Source of the DNA: Variovorax sp. S12S4
Lineage (GTDB): Bacteria > Pseudomonadota > Gammaproteobacteria > Burkholderiales > Burkholderiaceae_C
DNA: 64,000 nucleotides
Direction of reading: 5' to 3'
Assembly: GCF_023195515.1 (NCBI RefSeq)
Contig: NZ_JALPKR020000002.1
Location: forward strand, 3,697,001-3,761,000
This document shows, piece after piece, positions 45,178 to 53,878 of this stretch (position 1 is its first letter; each line of letters opens with the position of its first letter). The notes beneath the pieces are model-generated. The model did no database searches, had not been told where the DNA came from, and saw nothing but the letters and a program-made list of their open reading frames with translations. Both the position numbers and the translations under genes were made by a program.

Positions 45178-46623
45178 ATGCGCATGAAGACCCGCCGTTC
45201 GCCGCTGTTCCCTGGTTGCCTTCGCACGGCGAGAACCGTGCTCGCCCTGTCCTTGGCCTTGGGCGGCGTCGTGGGCGCCTCGGCGCAGACCACGCCGTCG
45301 CTCACGCCGCAACAGCAGCGGTTTCATGGCATCTACAAGGAGTTGATCGAGATCAACACCAGCCATTCGGTGGGCGACAACACGCTGGCGGCGCGTGCCA
45401 TGGAAAAGCGGCTGGTCGATGCGGGCTTTGCCCCGGGCGACATCCAGATCTTCGAGCCCTTCCCCAAGAAGGGCAACCTGGTGCTGCGCTTCAAGGGCAA
45501 CGGCAGCAAGAAGCCGTTGCTGCTGCTGGCGCACCTCGACGTGGTCGAGGCCAAGCGCGAAGACTGGAAGACCGATCCTTTCAAGCTGCAGGAAACCGGC
45601 GGCTACTTCACGGCCCGGGGTTCCATCGACGACAAGGCGATGGCCGCGGCGCTTGTGTCGGTGCTGGGGCAGCTCAAGCAGGAAGGCTTCAAGCCCAGGC
45701 GCGACATCATCCTGGCGCTGACGGCCGACGAGGAGCGCGGCGATGCGCTCAGCAACGGCGCCTTCTGGCTCATCAACAACAAGCCCGAGCTGCTGCAGGC
45801 GGAATTCGGCATCAACGAAGGCGGTGGCGGGGAGCTGCGCGGCGGCAAGCCCAACCTGCACCGCATGCAAGTGGCCGAGAAGATGTACACCACCTACATG
45901 CTCGAGGCGCGCGACGTGGGCGGCCACAGCTCGGTGCCGACCAAGAGCAATCCGATCTATGCGCTGTCGGCGGGCCTGGAGCGGCTGGGCAACTACGCGT
46001 TCCCGGTCAAGCTGGCCGATGTCACGAAGACCTATTTCGCACGCAGTGCGCCGTTTGCCACCGGCCAGCTGGCGGACGACATGCGCGCCATTGGCAGCGG
46101 CAACCCCGATGCCGCGGTGATCGAGCGGCTTTCGGCCAATCCGGCCTACAACGCGCAGCTGCGGACCACCTGCGTGGCAACCATGGTGCAGGCGGGGCAT
46201 GCCGAAAATGCGCTTCCGCAGTCGGCCAAGGCCACGGTCAATTGCCGCATCCTGCCGCATGACGACCCCGAGGAAATCGAACGCCTGCTGACCCAGGCCA
46301 TCGGAAACGACAAGATCGTGGTGCGCAATGTCGGCAAGCCGCTGCGCAGCCCGGCCTCTCCGCTGAACGGCGATCTCGTGAAGACGGTCGAATCGGTGAC
46401 GCAGGCCATGTGGCCGGGTGTGCCCGTGGTGCCGGCAATGAGCACGGGCGCTACCGACAGCCGCTTCATGCGCAATGCCGGCATTCCGATGTACGGTGTG
46501 ACGGGCATGTTCCTCGACCCGGCGGACGCGCGCGCCCACGGGCTGGACGAGCGCATCGAGATCCAGCGGCTGTATGACGGTCGCGAGTTCCTGTATCGGC
46601 TGGTGAGCGAACTCGCCAAGTAA
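45178..46623 (+). CDS. Exported M20-family metallopeptidase
   Basis: Zinc amidohydrolase of the M20/M28-like family, 481 aa, with a signal peptide ending GASAQT (about residue 38). The dinuclear metal site is visible: LLLAHLDVVEA (His), SIDDKAM (Asp), LTADEERGDAL (Glu pair) and further ligands. A dimerisation domain lies in the middle. It probably acts on peptides or N-acyl amino acids in the periplasm. The start ATG 45178 (MRMKTRRSP) was preferred to a longer frame over the earP start. A terminator-like hairpin follows. Confidence 0.88.
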   Translation: MRMKTRRSPLFPGCLRTARTVLALSLALGGVVGASAQTTPSLTPQQQRFHGIYKELIEINTSHSVGDNTLAARAMEKRLVDAGFAPGDIQIFEPFPKKGNLVLRFKGNGSKKPLLLLAHLDVVEAKREDWKTDPFKLQETGGYFTARGSIDDKAMAAALVSVLGQLKQEGFKPRRDIILALTADEERGDALSNGAFWLINNKPELLQAEFGINEGGGGELRGGKPNLHRMQVAEKMYTTYMLEARDVGGHSSVPTKSNPIYALSAGLERLGNYAFPVKLADVTKTYFARSAPFATGQLADDMRAIGSGNPDAAVIERLSANPAYNAQLRTTCVATMVQAGHAENALPQSAKATVNCRILPHDDPEEIERLLTQAIGNDKIVVRNVGKPLRSPASPLNGDLVKTVESVTQAMWPGVPVVPAMSTGATDSRFMRNAGIPMYGVTGMFLDPADARAHGLDERIEIQRLYDGREFLYRLVSELAK

Positions 46624-46636
46624 CTCCGGGTCATAA

Positions 46637-46675
46637 GAAACGCGGCGGCCGAGCTGGTCGCCGCGTTTCTGCTTT
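46637..46675 (+). terminator. Hairpin terminator after the M20 peptidase gene
   Basis: GAAACGCGGCG (46637-46647) and CGCCGCGTTTC (46659-46669) form an 11-bp perfect stem with an 11-nt loop, followed by TGCTTTCTTC. It lies 14 nt past the stop. Confidence 0.75.
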
Positions 46676-46699
46676 CTTCAGCGCGCCACAATAGCCGCC

Positions 46700-48661
46700 A
46701 TGTCAGACGTGCATTCCGATCAATTGCTCAGCGAAGTCGCGGCCCTGCCGCAGCTGCCGGGCGTGTACCGCTATTTCGATGCATCCGGCGCGGTGCTCTA
46801 TGTGGGCAAGGCGCGCAACCTCAAGAAGCGGGTTGCGAACTATTTCCAGAAGAGCCATGGCGGCACGCGCATCGGCCACATGATCTCGAAGATCGCGCGC
46901 ATGGAGACCACCGTGGTGCGCTCCGAGGCCGAGGCGCTGCTGCTCGAGAACAATCTCATCAAGACGCTCAAGCCGCGCTACAACATCCTGTTTCGCGACG
47001 ACAAGAGCTACCCGTACCTGAAGATCGCCTCGCACGAGTTTCCGCGGCTGGCCTACTACCGCGGCGCGGTCGACAAGAAGCACCGCTATTTCGGGCCGTA
47101 CCCGAGCGCCTGGGCGGTGAAGGAATCGATCCAGCTGCTGCAGAAAGTATTCAAGCTGCGCACCTGCGAAGACACGGTGTACGCCAACCGCACGCGGCCT
47201 TGCCTGCTGTACCAGATCAAGCGGTGCACCGGGCCGTGCGTGGGCTACATCACGCCCGAGGCCTATGCGCAGGACGTGGCCAGCGCCGAAGCCTTTCTGA
47301 TGGGCGACACGCAACTGGTGTTGTCGAAGCTCGAGGCACGCATGACCGAGCACGCGGAGAAGCTCGAATTCGAGCAGGCGGCGGAGCTGCGCAACCAGAT
47401 GTCGGCGATTTCTCGTGTGCTGCACCAGCAGTCGATCGAAATTGCTTCCGACAAGGACGTGGACATCCTCGCCGTGAAGGTGCAGGGCGGCAAGGCCTGC
47501 GTCAACCTGGCGATGGTGCGCGGCGGCCGGCACCTGGGCGACCGCGCCTACTTTCCCGTGCACGTGGAAGACGCCGCGCAAATCCATCATGGCGAGCTCG
47601 ATGCGGAAGAGGGCGTGGTGCCCGCGCCGGCCGATTCGATCGAAGTGCAGGTGCTCGAGGCCTTCATTGCCCAGCACTACATCGACGTGCCGGTACCCGC
47701 CACGCTGGTGCTGAGCCATCTGGTGGGCCGCGAGCTGATCGAAGCCATCTCCCAGCAGGCCGGCTCGCGCGTGACGGCGGTGTTCCAGCCGCGCGAGCAG
47801 CGCCGGCACTGGCTCGAAATGGCCGAGACGAACGCGGGCCTGCAACTGGCGCGCCTCCTGGCGGAAGAAGGATCGCAGCAGGCGCGCACCCGCGCGCTGG
47901 CCGATGCGCTGGAGCTTGCGCCCGACGACCTCGACAACTTTCGCATCGAGTGCTTCGACATCTCGCACACCGCGGGCGAGGCGACGCAGGCATCCTGCGT
48001 GGTGTTCGAGCACCACACGATGCAGAACCGCGAGTACCGCCGCTACAACATCGAGGGCATCACGCCCGGCGACGACTACGCGGCCATGCGCCAGGTGCTG
48101 CATCGCCGGTACGGCAAGCTCGCCGAGGCAATGGCGGCCGAGACCGACGCGCCGCCCATGGGCGATGCCGCGGGCGCGGGCACCGATGCACCCGCGAGGA
48201 CCAAGGCCGCGCGCATGCCCGACCTGGTGCTGGTCGACGGCGGCAAGGGCCAGGTGTCGATGGCGCGCGAAGTGTTCAGCGAGCTGGGCCTGGCGCTCTC
48301 GCTCATCGTGGGCGTGGAGAAAGGCGAGGGCCGCAAGGTCGGGCTCGAGGAACTGGTGTTTGCCGACGGCCGCGAGAAGGTCTACCTGGGCAAGGACTCC
48401 GCCGCCCTGATGCTGATCGCCCAGATCCGCGACGAGGCGCACCGCTTCGCCATCACGGGCATGCGTGCCAAGCGCGCGAAGGTGCGCGTGGGCGGCAGCC
48501 AGCTCGAAGACATTCCGGGCATCGGGCCGAAGCGCCGGGCGCGCCTGCTGCAGCGTTTCGGCGGAATCCGCGGCGTGGCGGCCGCCAGCGTCGAGGACAT
48601 CGCATCGGTCGAAGGCATTGCCACCGACCTTGCCGAGGAAATCTATCGCGCACTGCACTGA
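46700..48661 (+). CDS. uvrC: Excinuclease ABC subunit C
   Basis: Nucleotide-excision repair endonuclease, 653 aa, normal length. The N-terminal GIY-YIG nuclease reads [27 protein letters not shown] (about 16-42), a UVR motif lies in the middle, the RNase H-like C-terminal nuclease has [14 protein letters not shown], and the HhH tail reads [21 protein letters not shown]. The start ATG is 76 nt after the peptidase stop. It is followed by pgsA, a common pairing. Confidence 0.97.
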   Translation: MSDVHSDQLLSEVAALPQLPGVYRYFDASGAVLYVGKARNLKKRVANYFQKSHGGTRIGHMISKIARMETTVVRSEAEALLLENNLIKTLKPRYNILFRDDKSYPYLKIASHEFPRLAYYRGAVDKKHRYFGPYPSAWAVKESIQLLQKVFKLRTCEDTVYANRTRPCLLYQIKRCTGPCVGYITPEAYAQDVASAEAFLMGDTQLVLSKLEARMTEHAEKLEFEQAAELRNQMSAISRVLHQQSIEIASDKDVDILAVKVQGGKACVNLAMVRGGRHLGDRAYFPVHVEDAAQIHHGELDAEEGVVPAPADSIEVQVLEAFIAQHYIDVPVPATLVLSHLVGRELIEAISQQAGSRVTAVFQPREQRRHWLEMAETNAGLQLARLLAEEGSQQARTRALADALELAPDDLDNFRIECFDISHTAGEATQASCVVFEHHTMQNREYRRYNIEGITPGDDYAAMRQVLHRRYGKLAEAMAAETDAPPMGDAAGAGTDAPARTKAARMPDLVLVDGGKGQVSMAREVFSELGLALSLIVGVEKGEGRKVGLEELVFADGREKVYLGKDSAALMLIAQIRDEAHRFAITGMRAKRAKVRVGGSQLEDIPGIGPKRRARLLQRFGGIRGVAAASVEDIASVEGIATDLAEEIYRALH

Positions 48662-48717
48662 CGCCGATTTGCCCTTTGGCCTTCGGCCGGTCACGCGCGC
48701 ATGACACAATCGCCCGC

Positions 48718-49284
48718 ATGTTCTGGACCCTCCCGACCATCATGACCTGGACGCGCATCGTCGCGATTCCATTGATCGTTGGCGTGTTCTACCTGCCGAT
48801 CGCCGAGCCGATGCGCAACCTGATTGCCACGGTGATGTTCATCGTCTTTGCCGCCACCGACTGGCTCGACGGCTATCTGGCGCGCAAGCTCAACCAGACC
48901 TCGTCCTTCGGCGCCTTCCTCGATCCGGTGGCCGACAAGTTCCTGGTGTGCGCCGCGCTGCTGGTGCTGGTGCACCTGCAACGCGCCGATGTGTTCGTGG
49001 CGCTGATCATCATCGGCCGCGAGATCGCCATCTCGGCGCTGCGCGAATGGATGGCGCGAATCGGCGCTGGCAAGAGCGTGGCGGTCCACATGATCGGCAA
49101 GGTGAAGACCACGGTGCAGATGGTCGCGATTCCGTTCCTGCTCTATGACGGGCGCCTGTTCAAGGTCATCGACACGGGCCTCTGGGGCCAGTGGCTGATC
49201 TGGATCTCGGCGGTGCTCACCGTGTGGTCGATGGTCTATTACCTGCAAAAGGCCATTCCCGAGATCCGGGCCCACAGCAAATGA
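48718..49284 (+). CDS. pgsA: CDP-diacylglycerol--glycerol-3-phosphate phosphatidyltransferase
   Basis: Inner-membrane enzyme making phosphatidylglycerol phosphate, 188 aa. The CDP-alcohol phosphotransferase motif is complete: DWLDGYLARKLNQTSSFGAFLDPVADK (D-G-x2-A-R-x8-G-x3-D-x3-D). About five helices. The start MFWTLPTIMTWTR is at 48718, 56 nt after uvrC. Its stop overlaps the following exporter gene's start (ATGA). Confidence 0.95.
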   Translation: MFWTLPTIMTWTRIVAIPLIVGVFYLPIAEPMRNLIATVMFIVFAATDWLDGYLARKLNQTSSFGAFLDPVADKFLVCAALLVLVHLQRADVFVALIIIGREIAISALREWMARIGAGKSVAVHMIGKVKTTVQMVAIPFLLYDGRLFKVIDTGLWGQWLIWISAVLTVWSMVYYLQKAIPEIRAHSK

Positions 49285-50168
49285 CGGCGGCGGCCGCGGC
49301 ACGTGGCTCCGGGTGGCTGCGGGCCATGCCGGCGGTCTTCGTGCTGATCTGGAGCACGGGTTTCATCGTCGCGCGGTACGGCATGCCGTATGCGCCGCCA
49401 CTCAAGTTCCTGGCCGTGCGCTATGCGCTGTCTCTCGTGTGCTTCTGCATCTGGGTCGCTCTCGCGCGGGTCGCCTGGCCGAAGGAGCGTGCGCAGTGGG
49501 GGCACCTTGCGGCCACGGGCGTGCTGATGCAGGCGGGTTACCTGGGCGGCGTCTGGGCTGCTGTGCATGCGGGCATGGGCGCGGGGCTGGTGGCGCTGAT
49601 GGTCGGCATCCAGCCGGTGCTGACCGCCATCTGGCTTTCGTTCACCGGCGGGCGCATTTCGCAGCGCCAATGGGCAGGGCTGGTCCTGGGATTTGCCGGC
49701 CTGGTGCTCGTGGTGTCGCGCAAGTTCGGGCAGGGCACTGAAGTCAGTGCGTTGACGATGGGGCTCGCCGTCATGGCGCTGCTTTCGATTACCGCGGGCA
49801 CGCTGTACCAGAAGCGCTTCGTTGCGCCGTGCGACGTTCGCAGCGCGAGCGCCGTGCAGATGGCGGCGGCGTTGCTCGTGACCTTGCCCTTTGCGGCCAT
49901 GGAAACGCAGGGCATCGAATGGAACGTGTACTCGACCGGCGCCATGGCGTGGTCGGTGCTGGTGCTGTCGCTCGGCGGCAGTTCGCTGCTCTACATGCTG
50001 ATCCAGCGCGGCACGGCCACCGCCGTTACCAGCTTGCTGTACCTTGTGCCGCCATGTACGGCGGTGATGGCCTGGCTGCTGTTCCGCGAGCCGATCACCC
50101 TGGTGACCTTGCTGGGCATCGGGCTGACTGCGGCGGGCGTGAGCCTGGTGGTGCGCAGCGAGCGCTGA
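49281..50168 (+). CDS. EamA-family DMT exporter
   Basis: Ten-helix drug/metabolite transporter, 295 aa, with two EamA repeats (about 15-145 and 155-290). The N-terminal RAMPAVFVLIWSTGFIVARYGMPYAPPLKFLAVRY is the usual first repeat. The start ATG at 49281 overlaps the pgsA stop, so the two are co-translated, but a functional link is not implied. Substrate unknown. Confidence 0.85.
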   Translation: MTAAAAARGSGWLRAMPAVFVLIWSTGFIVARYGMPYAPPLKFLAVRYALSLVCFCIWVALARVAWPKERAQWGHLAATGVLMQAGYLGGVWAAVHAGMGAGLVALMVGIQPVLTAIWLSFTGGRISQRQWAGLVLGFAGLVLVVSRKFGQGTEVSALTMGLAVMALLSITAGTLYQKRFVAPCDVRSASAVQMAAALLVTLPFAAMETQGIEWNVYSTGAMAWSVLVLSLGGSSLLYMLIQRGTATAVTSLLYLVPPCTAVMAWLLFREPITLVTLLGIGLTAAGVSLVVRSER

Positions 50169-50185
50169 CCGGGCGCGTTTTTCTT

Positions 50186-51148
50186 TCAGCGCGGCGAACC
50201 GGGCTTTCCCGGCTTCCAGGGTTCGCCGCGGAACTGTTCGGCCAGATGGTCGAGCAGCAGGCGCACGCGGCGCGGCGTCTTGGGGCGCCAGGGCGCGATC
50301 CAGTGGATGTCCGCATCGGGCATGGCATAGTGGGGCAGCACGCGCACCAATTCGCCGGACGCCAGTTGCGGCGCAATATCCCACAGGCTGCGCAGCATGA
50401 TTCCGTGGCCGGCCAGGCACCAGTCGCGCACCATCTCGCCGGAATTGCTTGTCAGCGGCCCCTGAACGCGCACGCGCGCCGTGCTGCCGTCGCGCGCGTG
50501 GCGCAGCGTCCACAGCGCGAACTGGTGCTGGTTGACCTCGCCGTTTTCGCGCGCCACCAGGCAGTCGTGCGTGCCCAGCGCGTCGACCGTGGCCGGCAGG
50601 CCGCGCCGCTCTATATATGAAGGAGAGGCGGCAAGCACGCGCTGGTTGCGCGCGATGCGGCGCGTGACCCAGTCGGCCGCGCGGCGCTGCTGCACGGCCC
50701 AGAGCCACAGCGCGCCGTCGTAGCCTTCGGCGCCGAGGTCCGGGAGCCGCTCGGTCAGCAGCAGCTCGATCTGCAGCCCGGGGTGCCGCGCCTGGAACGC
50801 GGCCAGCGCGGGGCCGAGCCAGCGCCGGCCGAACCCGAAGGTGGCGGCGAGCCGTATCGTGCCGACCAGTTCGTTCTGCCGTTCGCCGAGTTCGCTTTCG
50901 AGAGCCGCAAAACCCTCGAGCAGCGCCTTGGCATGCAGGCAGACAGCCTCGCCCTCGGCCGTGACGCTGAGCCGGCGGGTGGTGCGTTCGAACAGCCGCT
51001 GGCCCAGCCGCGCCTCGAGTGCGCCCAGTCGCTTGGTCACCACCGAAGGCACCACGTCCAGCGTGGCGGAAGCGCCCGCCAGGCTGCCCTGGTCGCGAAT
51101 GGTCAACACCAACTCCAGGTCGCCCCGGTCCATCGACAATGAATTCAT
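50186..51148 (-). CDS. LysR-family regulator
   Basis: Transcriptional regulator, 320 aa. The winged helix (about 6-65) includes ELVLTIRDQGSLAGASATLDVVPSVVTKRLGALEARLGQRLFERTTR. It is divergent from the hydrolase / dehydrogenase pair (70-nt gap), so it probably controls them and responds to their substrate. The start is the ATG at 51148 (MNSLSMDRGDLELVL); the ATG at 51133 is an alternative. No clear palindrome was found in the short promoter region. Confidence 0.88.
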   Translation of the reverse strand: MNSLSMDRGDLELVLTIRDQGSLAGASATLDVVPSVVTKRLGALEARLGQRLFERTTRRLSVTAEGEAVCLHAKALLEGFAALESELGERQNELVGTIRLAATFGFGRRWLGPALAAFQARHPGLQIELLLTERLPDLGAEGYDGALWLWAVQQRRAADWVTRRIARNQRVLAASPSYIERRGLPATVDALGTHDCLVARENGEVNQHQFALWTLRHARDGSTARVRVQGPLTSNSGEMVRDWCLAGHGIMLRSLWDIAPQLASGELVRVLPHYAMPDADIHWIAPWRPKTPRRVRLLLDHLAEQFRGEPWKPGKPGSPR

Positions 51149-51218
51149 GCCAGATTGGAAAGTATGAATTGGCTGATTGTTGCTTGATGGCCGGCAGAGC
51201 GCAACGCACAATGGCTGC

Positions 51219-52133
51219 GTGACTGCTTCCTTCTTCGACTTTCCTGAATTCGACATCGAACGCAACGGCGTGCGCGTGCATGGCCGCATCGGCGGCCGCG
51301 GTGCTCCGTTGCTGCTGTTGCATGGCCATCCGCAGACGCACCTCATCTGGCATCGGGTGGCACCGGCGCTTGCCGAGCGGTTCACTGTGGTGGCGGTGGA
51401 CTTGCGCGGCTACGGCGACTCTGGCCGCCCCGCGGACGACGCCGAGCACGTGGCCTATAGCAAGCGCGAGATGGCGCTCGATGCACTCGCCGCCATGCGG
51501 CACCATGGCTTCGAACGCTTCGGCGTGCTTGCACACGATCGCGGCGCGCGTGTGGCGCACCGGCTGGCGGCGGACCATTCCGCTGCCGTCGATCGCATGC
51601 TGCTGCTGGACATCGCGCCCACGCTCTCGATGTACGAGAACGCCGGCGAGGCATTTGCTCGCGCTTACTGGCACTGGTTTTTTCTGATCCAGCCGCCGCC
51701 GCTGCCCGAGGCGCTGATTGCTTCGGACCCTGTGCGCTACGTGCGCAGCGTGATGGGCGGGCGCCACGCGGGGCTCGCGCCCTTCGCGCCCGAGGTGCTG
51801 GCCGAGTACGAGCGCTGCGCCGCAATAGCGGGCACGGCCGAATCCATTTGCGGCGACTACCGGGCTTCCTCCACCATCGACCTCGTGCATGACCGCGCCG
51901 ACATTGCCGCCGGCCGGCAACTTGCGCAGCCCCTGCGCGTGCTTTGGGGCGAACACGGCGCGGTAGGCCGGTGCTTCGACGTGCTGGCGCTCTGGCGCGA
52001 ATGCGCCCGGCAGGTTTCGGGCCGTGCATTGCCGTGCGGCCACTATGTTCCGGAAGAAGCTCCCGGCGAGGTGCTCGCCGAAGCACTCCAGTTTTTTACT
52101 CCCCCTCTCCAGCAAGAAGGAACCAGACCATGA
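51219..52133 (+). CDS. Alpha/beta hydrolase, haloacetate (fluoroacetate) dehalogenase-like
   Basis: Hydrolase of 304 aa from the GTG at 51219. It carries the full active-site set of fluoroacetate dehalogenase: HGHPQTHLIWHRVAP, the nucleophile Asp107 in HDRGAR with carboxylate-binding Arg108 and Arg111, Asp131 in LLLDIAPT, halide-binding His152-Trp153 and Tyr214 (CGDYRA), and His275 in CGHYVPEEAP. This would release halide from haloacetates; related enzymes hydrolyse other epoxides or esters. The stop overlaps the start of the next gene (ATGA), so the two work together. LysR regulation is likely. Confidence 0.75.
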   Translation: MTASFFDFPEFDIERNGVRVHGRIGGRGAPLLLLHGHPQTHLIWHRVAPALAERFTVVAVDLRGYGDSGRPADDAEHVAYSKREMALDALAAMRHHGFERFGVLAHDRGARVAHRLAADHSAAVDRMLLLDIAPTLSMYENAGEAFARAYWHWFFLIQPPPLPEALIASDPVRYVRSVMGGRHAGLAPFAPEVLAEYERCAAIAGTAESICGDYRASSTIDLVHDRADIAAGRQLAQPLRVLWGEHGAVGRCFDVLALWRECARQVSGRALPCGHYVPEEAPGEVLAEALQFFTPPLQQEGTRP

Positions 52134-53215
52134 CCACCCACAGAATCGCAGTCATCGCCGGCGACGGCATCGGCAAGGAAACCATGCCCGAAGGCCTGCG
52201 CGTGGTCGATGCCGCGGCGCGCAAGTTCGGTATCGACCTGAAGTTCGACCACTTCGATTTCTCTAGCTGGGATTACTGCGAGAAGCACGGCAAGATGCTG
52301 CCCGACAACTGGAAGGACCAGATCGGCGGACACGATGCGATCTACTTCGGCGCGGTGGGCTGGCCCGAGAAGATTGCCGACCACGTGTCGCTGTGGGGTT
52401 CGCTGCTGCTGTTCCGTCGCGAGTTCGACCAGTACATCAACCTGCGCCCCGCACGGCTGATGCCCGGCATCATCGCACCCGTGGTGCGCCGCGACGGCAC
52501 CCCGCGCGAGCCGGGCGAGATCGACATGTACATCGTGCGCGAGAACACCGAGGGCGAATACTCCAGCATCGGCGGGCGCATGTACGAAGGCACGCCGCGC
52601 GAGATCGTGGTGCAGGAAACGGTGATGTCGCGCGTGGGCGTGGACCGCGTGCTCAAGTTCGCCTTCGAGCTTGCGCAATCGCGGCCGAAGAAGCATTTGA
52701 CGAGCGCCACCAAGTCGAACGGCATCTCGATCACCATGCCGTACTGGGACGAGCGCGTGGCCGAAATGGCCAAGAACTACCCGGGCGTGAAGCTCGACAA
52801 GTTCCATATCGACATCCTCACCGCCCACTTCGTGCAGCGGCCCGACTTCTTCGACGTGGTGGTGGCCAGCAACCTGTTCGGCGACATCCTGTCCGACCTG
52901 GGTCCGGCATGCACCGGCACCATCGGCATTGCGCCCAGCGCCAATCTCAACCCCGAGCGCACGACGCCTTCGCTGTTCGAACCGGTGCACGGTTCGGCGC
53001 CCGACATTGCCGGCAAGGGCGTTGCCAACCCTATTGGACAGATCTGGTGCGGCGCGATGATGCTCGAGTTCCTGGGGCACAAGAAGGCGCACGACGCGAT
53101 TCTTTCCACCATTGAAAAGGTGCTCGCGCCCCAAAGCGGAGCACCGCGCACGCCCGACATCGGCGGCAAGGCGAGCACCAGCGACTTGGGCAAGGCAATT
53201 GCCGAAGCGCTTTGA
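52130..53215 (+). CDS. ttuC: Tartrate dehydrogenase / D-malate dehydrogenase family
   Basis: NAD-dependent beta-hydroxyacid oxidative decarboxylase of the isopropylmalate family, 361 aa. Landmarks: VIAGDGIGKETMPEGLRVVD at the N-terminus, NLRPARLMPGIIAPV, RENTEGEYSSIGG, the catalytic Lys/Asp region SATKSNGISITMPYWDERV, NLFGDILSDLG and EPVHGSAPDIAGKG. The pattern is TtuC-type: tartrate, D-malate or similar. The ATG at 52130 overlaps the upstream hydrolase stop. Pairing with a dehalogenase suggests that the hydrolase product feeds this enzyme or shares its pathway; specific substrate unproven. Confidence 0.87.
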   Translation: MTTHRIAVIAGDGIGKETMPEGLRVVDAAARKFGIDLKFDHFDFSSWDYCEKHGKMLPDNWKDQIGGHDAIYFGAVGWPEKIADHVSLWGSLLLFRREFDQYINLRPARLMPGIIAPVVRRDGTPREPGEIDMYIVRENTEGEYSSIGGRMYEGTPREIVVQETVMSRVGVDRVLKFAFELAQSRPKKHLTSATKSNGISITMPYWDERVAEMAKNYPGVKLDKFHIDILTAHFVQRPDFFDVVVASNLFGDILSDLGPACTGTIGIAPSANLNPERTTPSLFEPVHGSAPDIAGKGVANPIGQIWCGAMMLEFLGHKKAHDAILSTIEKVLAPQSGAPRTPDIGGKASTSDLGKAIAEAL

Positions 53216-53279
53216 AATAGAGTTCACGAAACGCCCCTAAAATCGCGCGCTCCGCTGTTCTGCATGGCCTCGTGTCGTA

Positions 53280-53308
53280 TTGACACCCTGCAGACCAGTG
53301 GTTGTAAT
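53280..53308 (+). promoter_or_regulatory. Strong sigma-70 promoter of hupB
   Basis: TTGACA (53280-53285), a 17-nt spacer and TGTAAT (53303-53308). It lies about 120 nt upstream of the hupB start, in a 212-nt gap that holds no gene. The near-consensus match suits an abundant DNA-binding protein. Confidence 0.75.
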
Positions 53309-53427
53309 CCTCGCTGGCAGCGCGCTGCCGAGGCGTCAGTCCTGCCACACTTCTTGCGCCGCGTCATTCGCGGCCAGGTCGCACTGACGAAAGCCGACCA
53401 ACTTTATTTCTTCGACAAGGGGCCCTT

Positions 53428-53700
53428 GTGAACAAGACCGAACTGATTGAGCACATCGCAAAAAACGCCGATATTTCCAAGGCAGCCGCCACGCGCGCGC
53501 TCGAATCCACCATCGGCGCCATTCGTACCACGCTCAAAAAAGGCGGCTCCGTGTCGCTGGTCGGTTTTGGCACTTTCGCAGTGGGCAAGCGGGCTGCTCG
53601 CACCGGCCGCAATCCCCGGACCGGCGACGCGATTAAAATCAAGGCCGCCAAGATTCCGAAGTTCCGTCCGGGCAAGGCGCTGAAAGACGCGCTCAACTAA
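53428..53700 (+). CDS. hupB: DNA-binding protein HU-beta
   Basis: Nucleoid-associated histone-like protein, 90 aa. The sequence [32 protein letters not shown], the [13 protein letters not shown] beta-arm and the [13 protein letters not shown] end are canonical. The start is a GTG at 53428 after ACAAGGGGCCC. It is followed 27 nt later by tRNA-Val and then ppiD, the order found across many betaproteobacteria. A near-consensus promoter precedes it. Confidence 0.96.
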   Translation: MNKTELIEHIAKNADISKAAATRALESTIGAIRTTLKKGGSVSLVGFGTFAVGKRAARTGRNPRTGDAIKIKAAKIPKFRPGKALKDALN

Positions 53701-53727
53701 GACGTAGACTCGGAGAGTTTCCCGGTG

Positions 53728-53803
53728 GGGTGCTTAGCTCAGTTGGTAGAGCGGCGCCCTTACAAGGCGTAGGTCGGGGGTTCGAGCCCCTCAGCACCCA
53801 CCA
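53728..53803 (+). tRNA. tRNA-Val (anticodon TAC)
   Basis: Full cloverleaf of 76 nt including encoded CCA. The acceptor GGGTGCT pairs with AGCACCC, the D-arm begins AGCTCAGTTGGTAGAGC, the anticodon loop is CTTACAA inside GCGCC/GGCGT, and the T-arm is GGGGGTTCGAGCCCC. It starts 27 nt after hupB and ends 11 nt before a strong terminator. Confidence 0.97.
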
Positions 53804-53813
53804 CCACCGATGC

Positions 53814-53840
53814 AAAGGCGAACACAGGTTCGCCTTTTTT
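53814..53840 (+). terminator. Rho-independent terminator after tRNA-Val
   Basis: AAAGGCGAAC-ACAG-GTTCGCCTTTTTT: a 10-bp perfect stem, 4-nt loop and T6. It ends the hupB / tRNA-Val transcript before ppiD. Confidence 0.92.
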
Positions 53841-53878
53841 ATTGCCGTTCGACATCCGTCGCAAGAGAGTGTTCAAGC

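Noticed and set aside
46703..48709. 668-codon minus-strand open frame opposite uvrC
   Set aside because: GC-driven antisense frame; uvrC on the plus strand is complete and well conserved.
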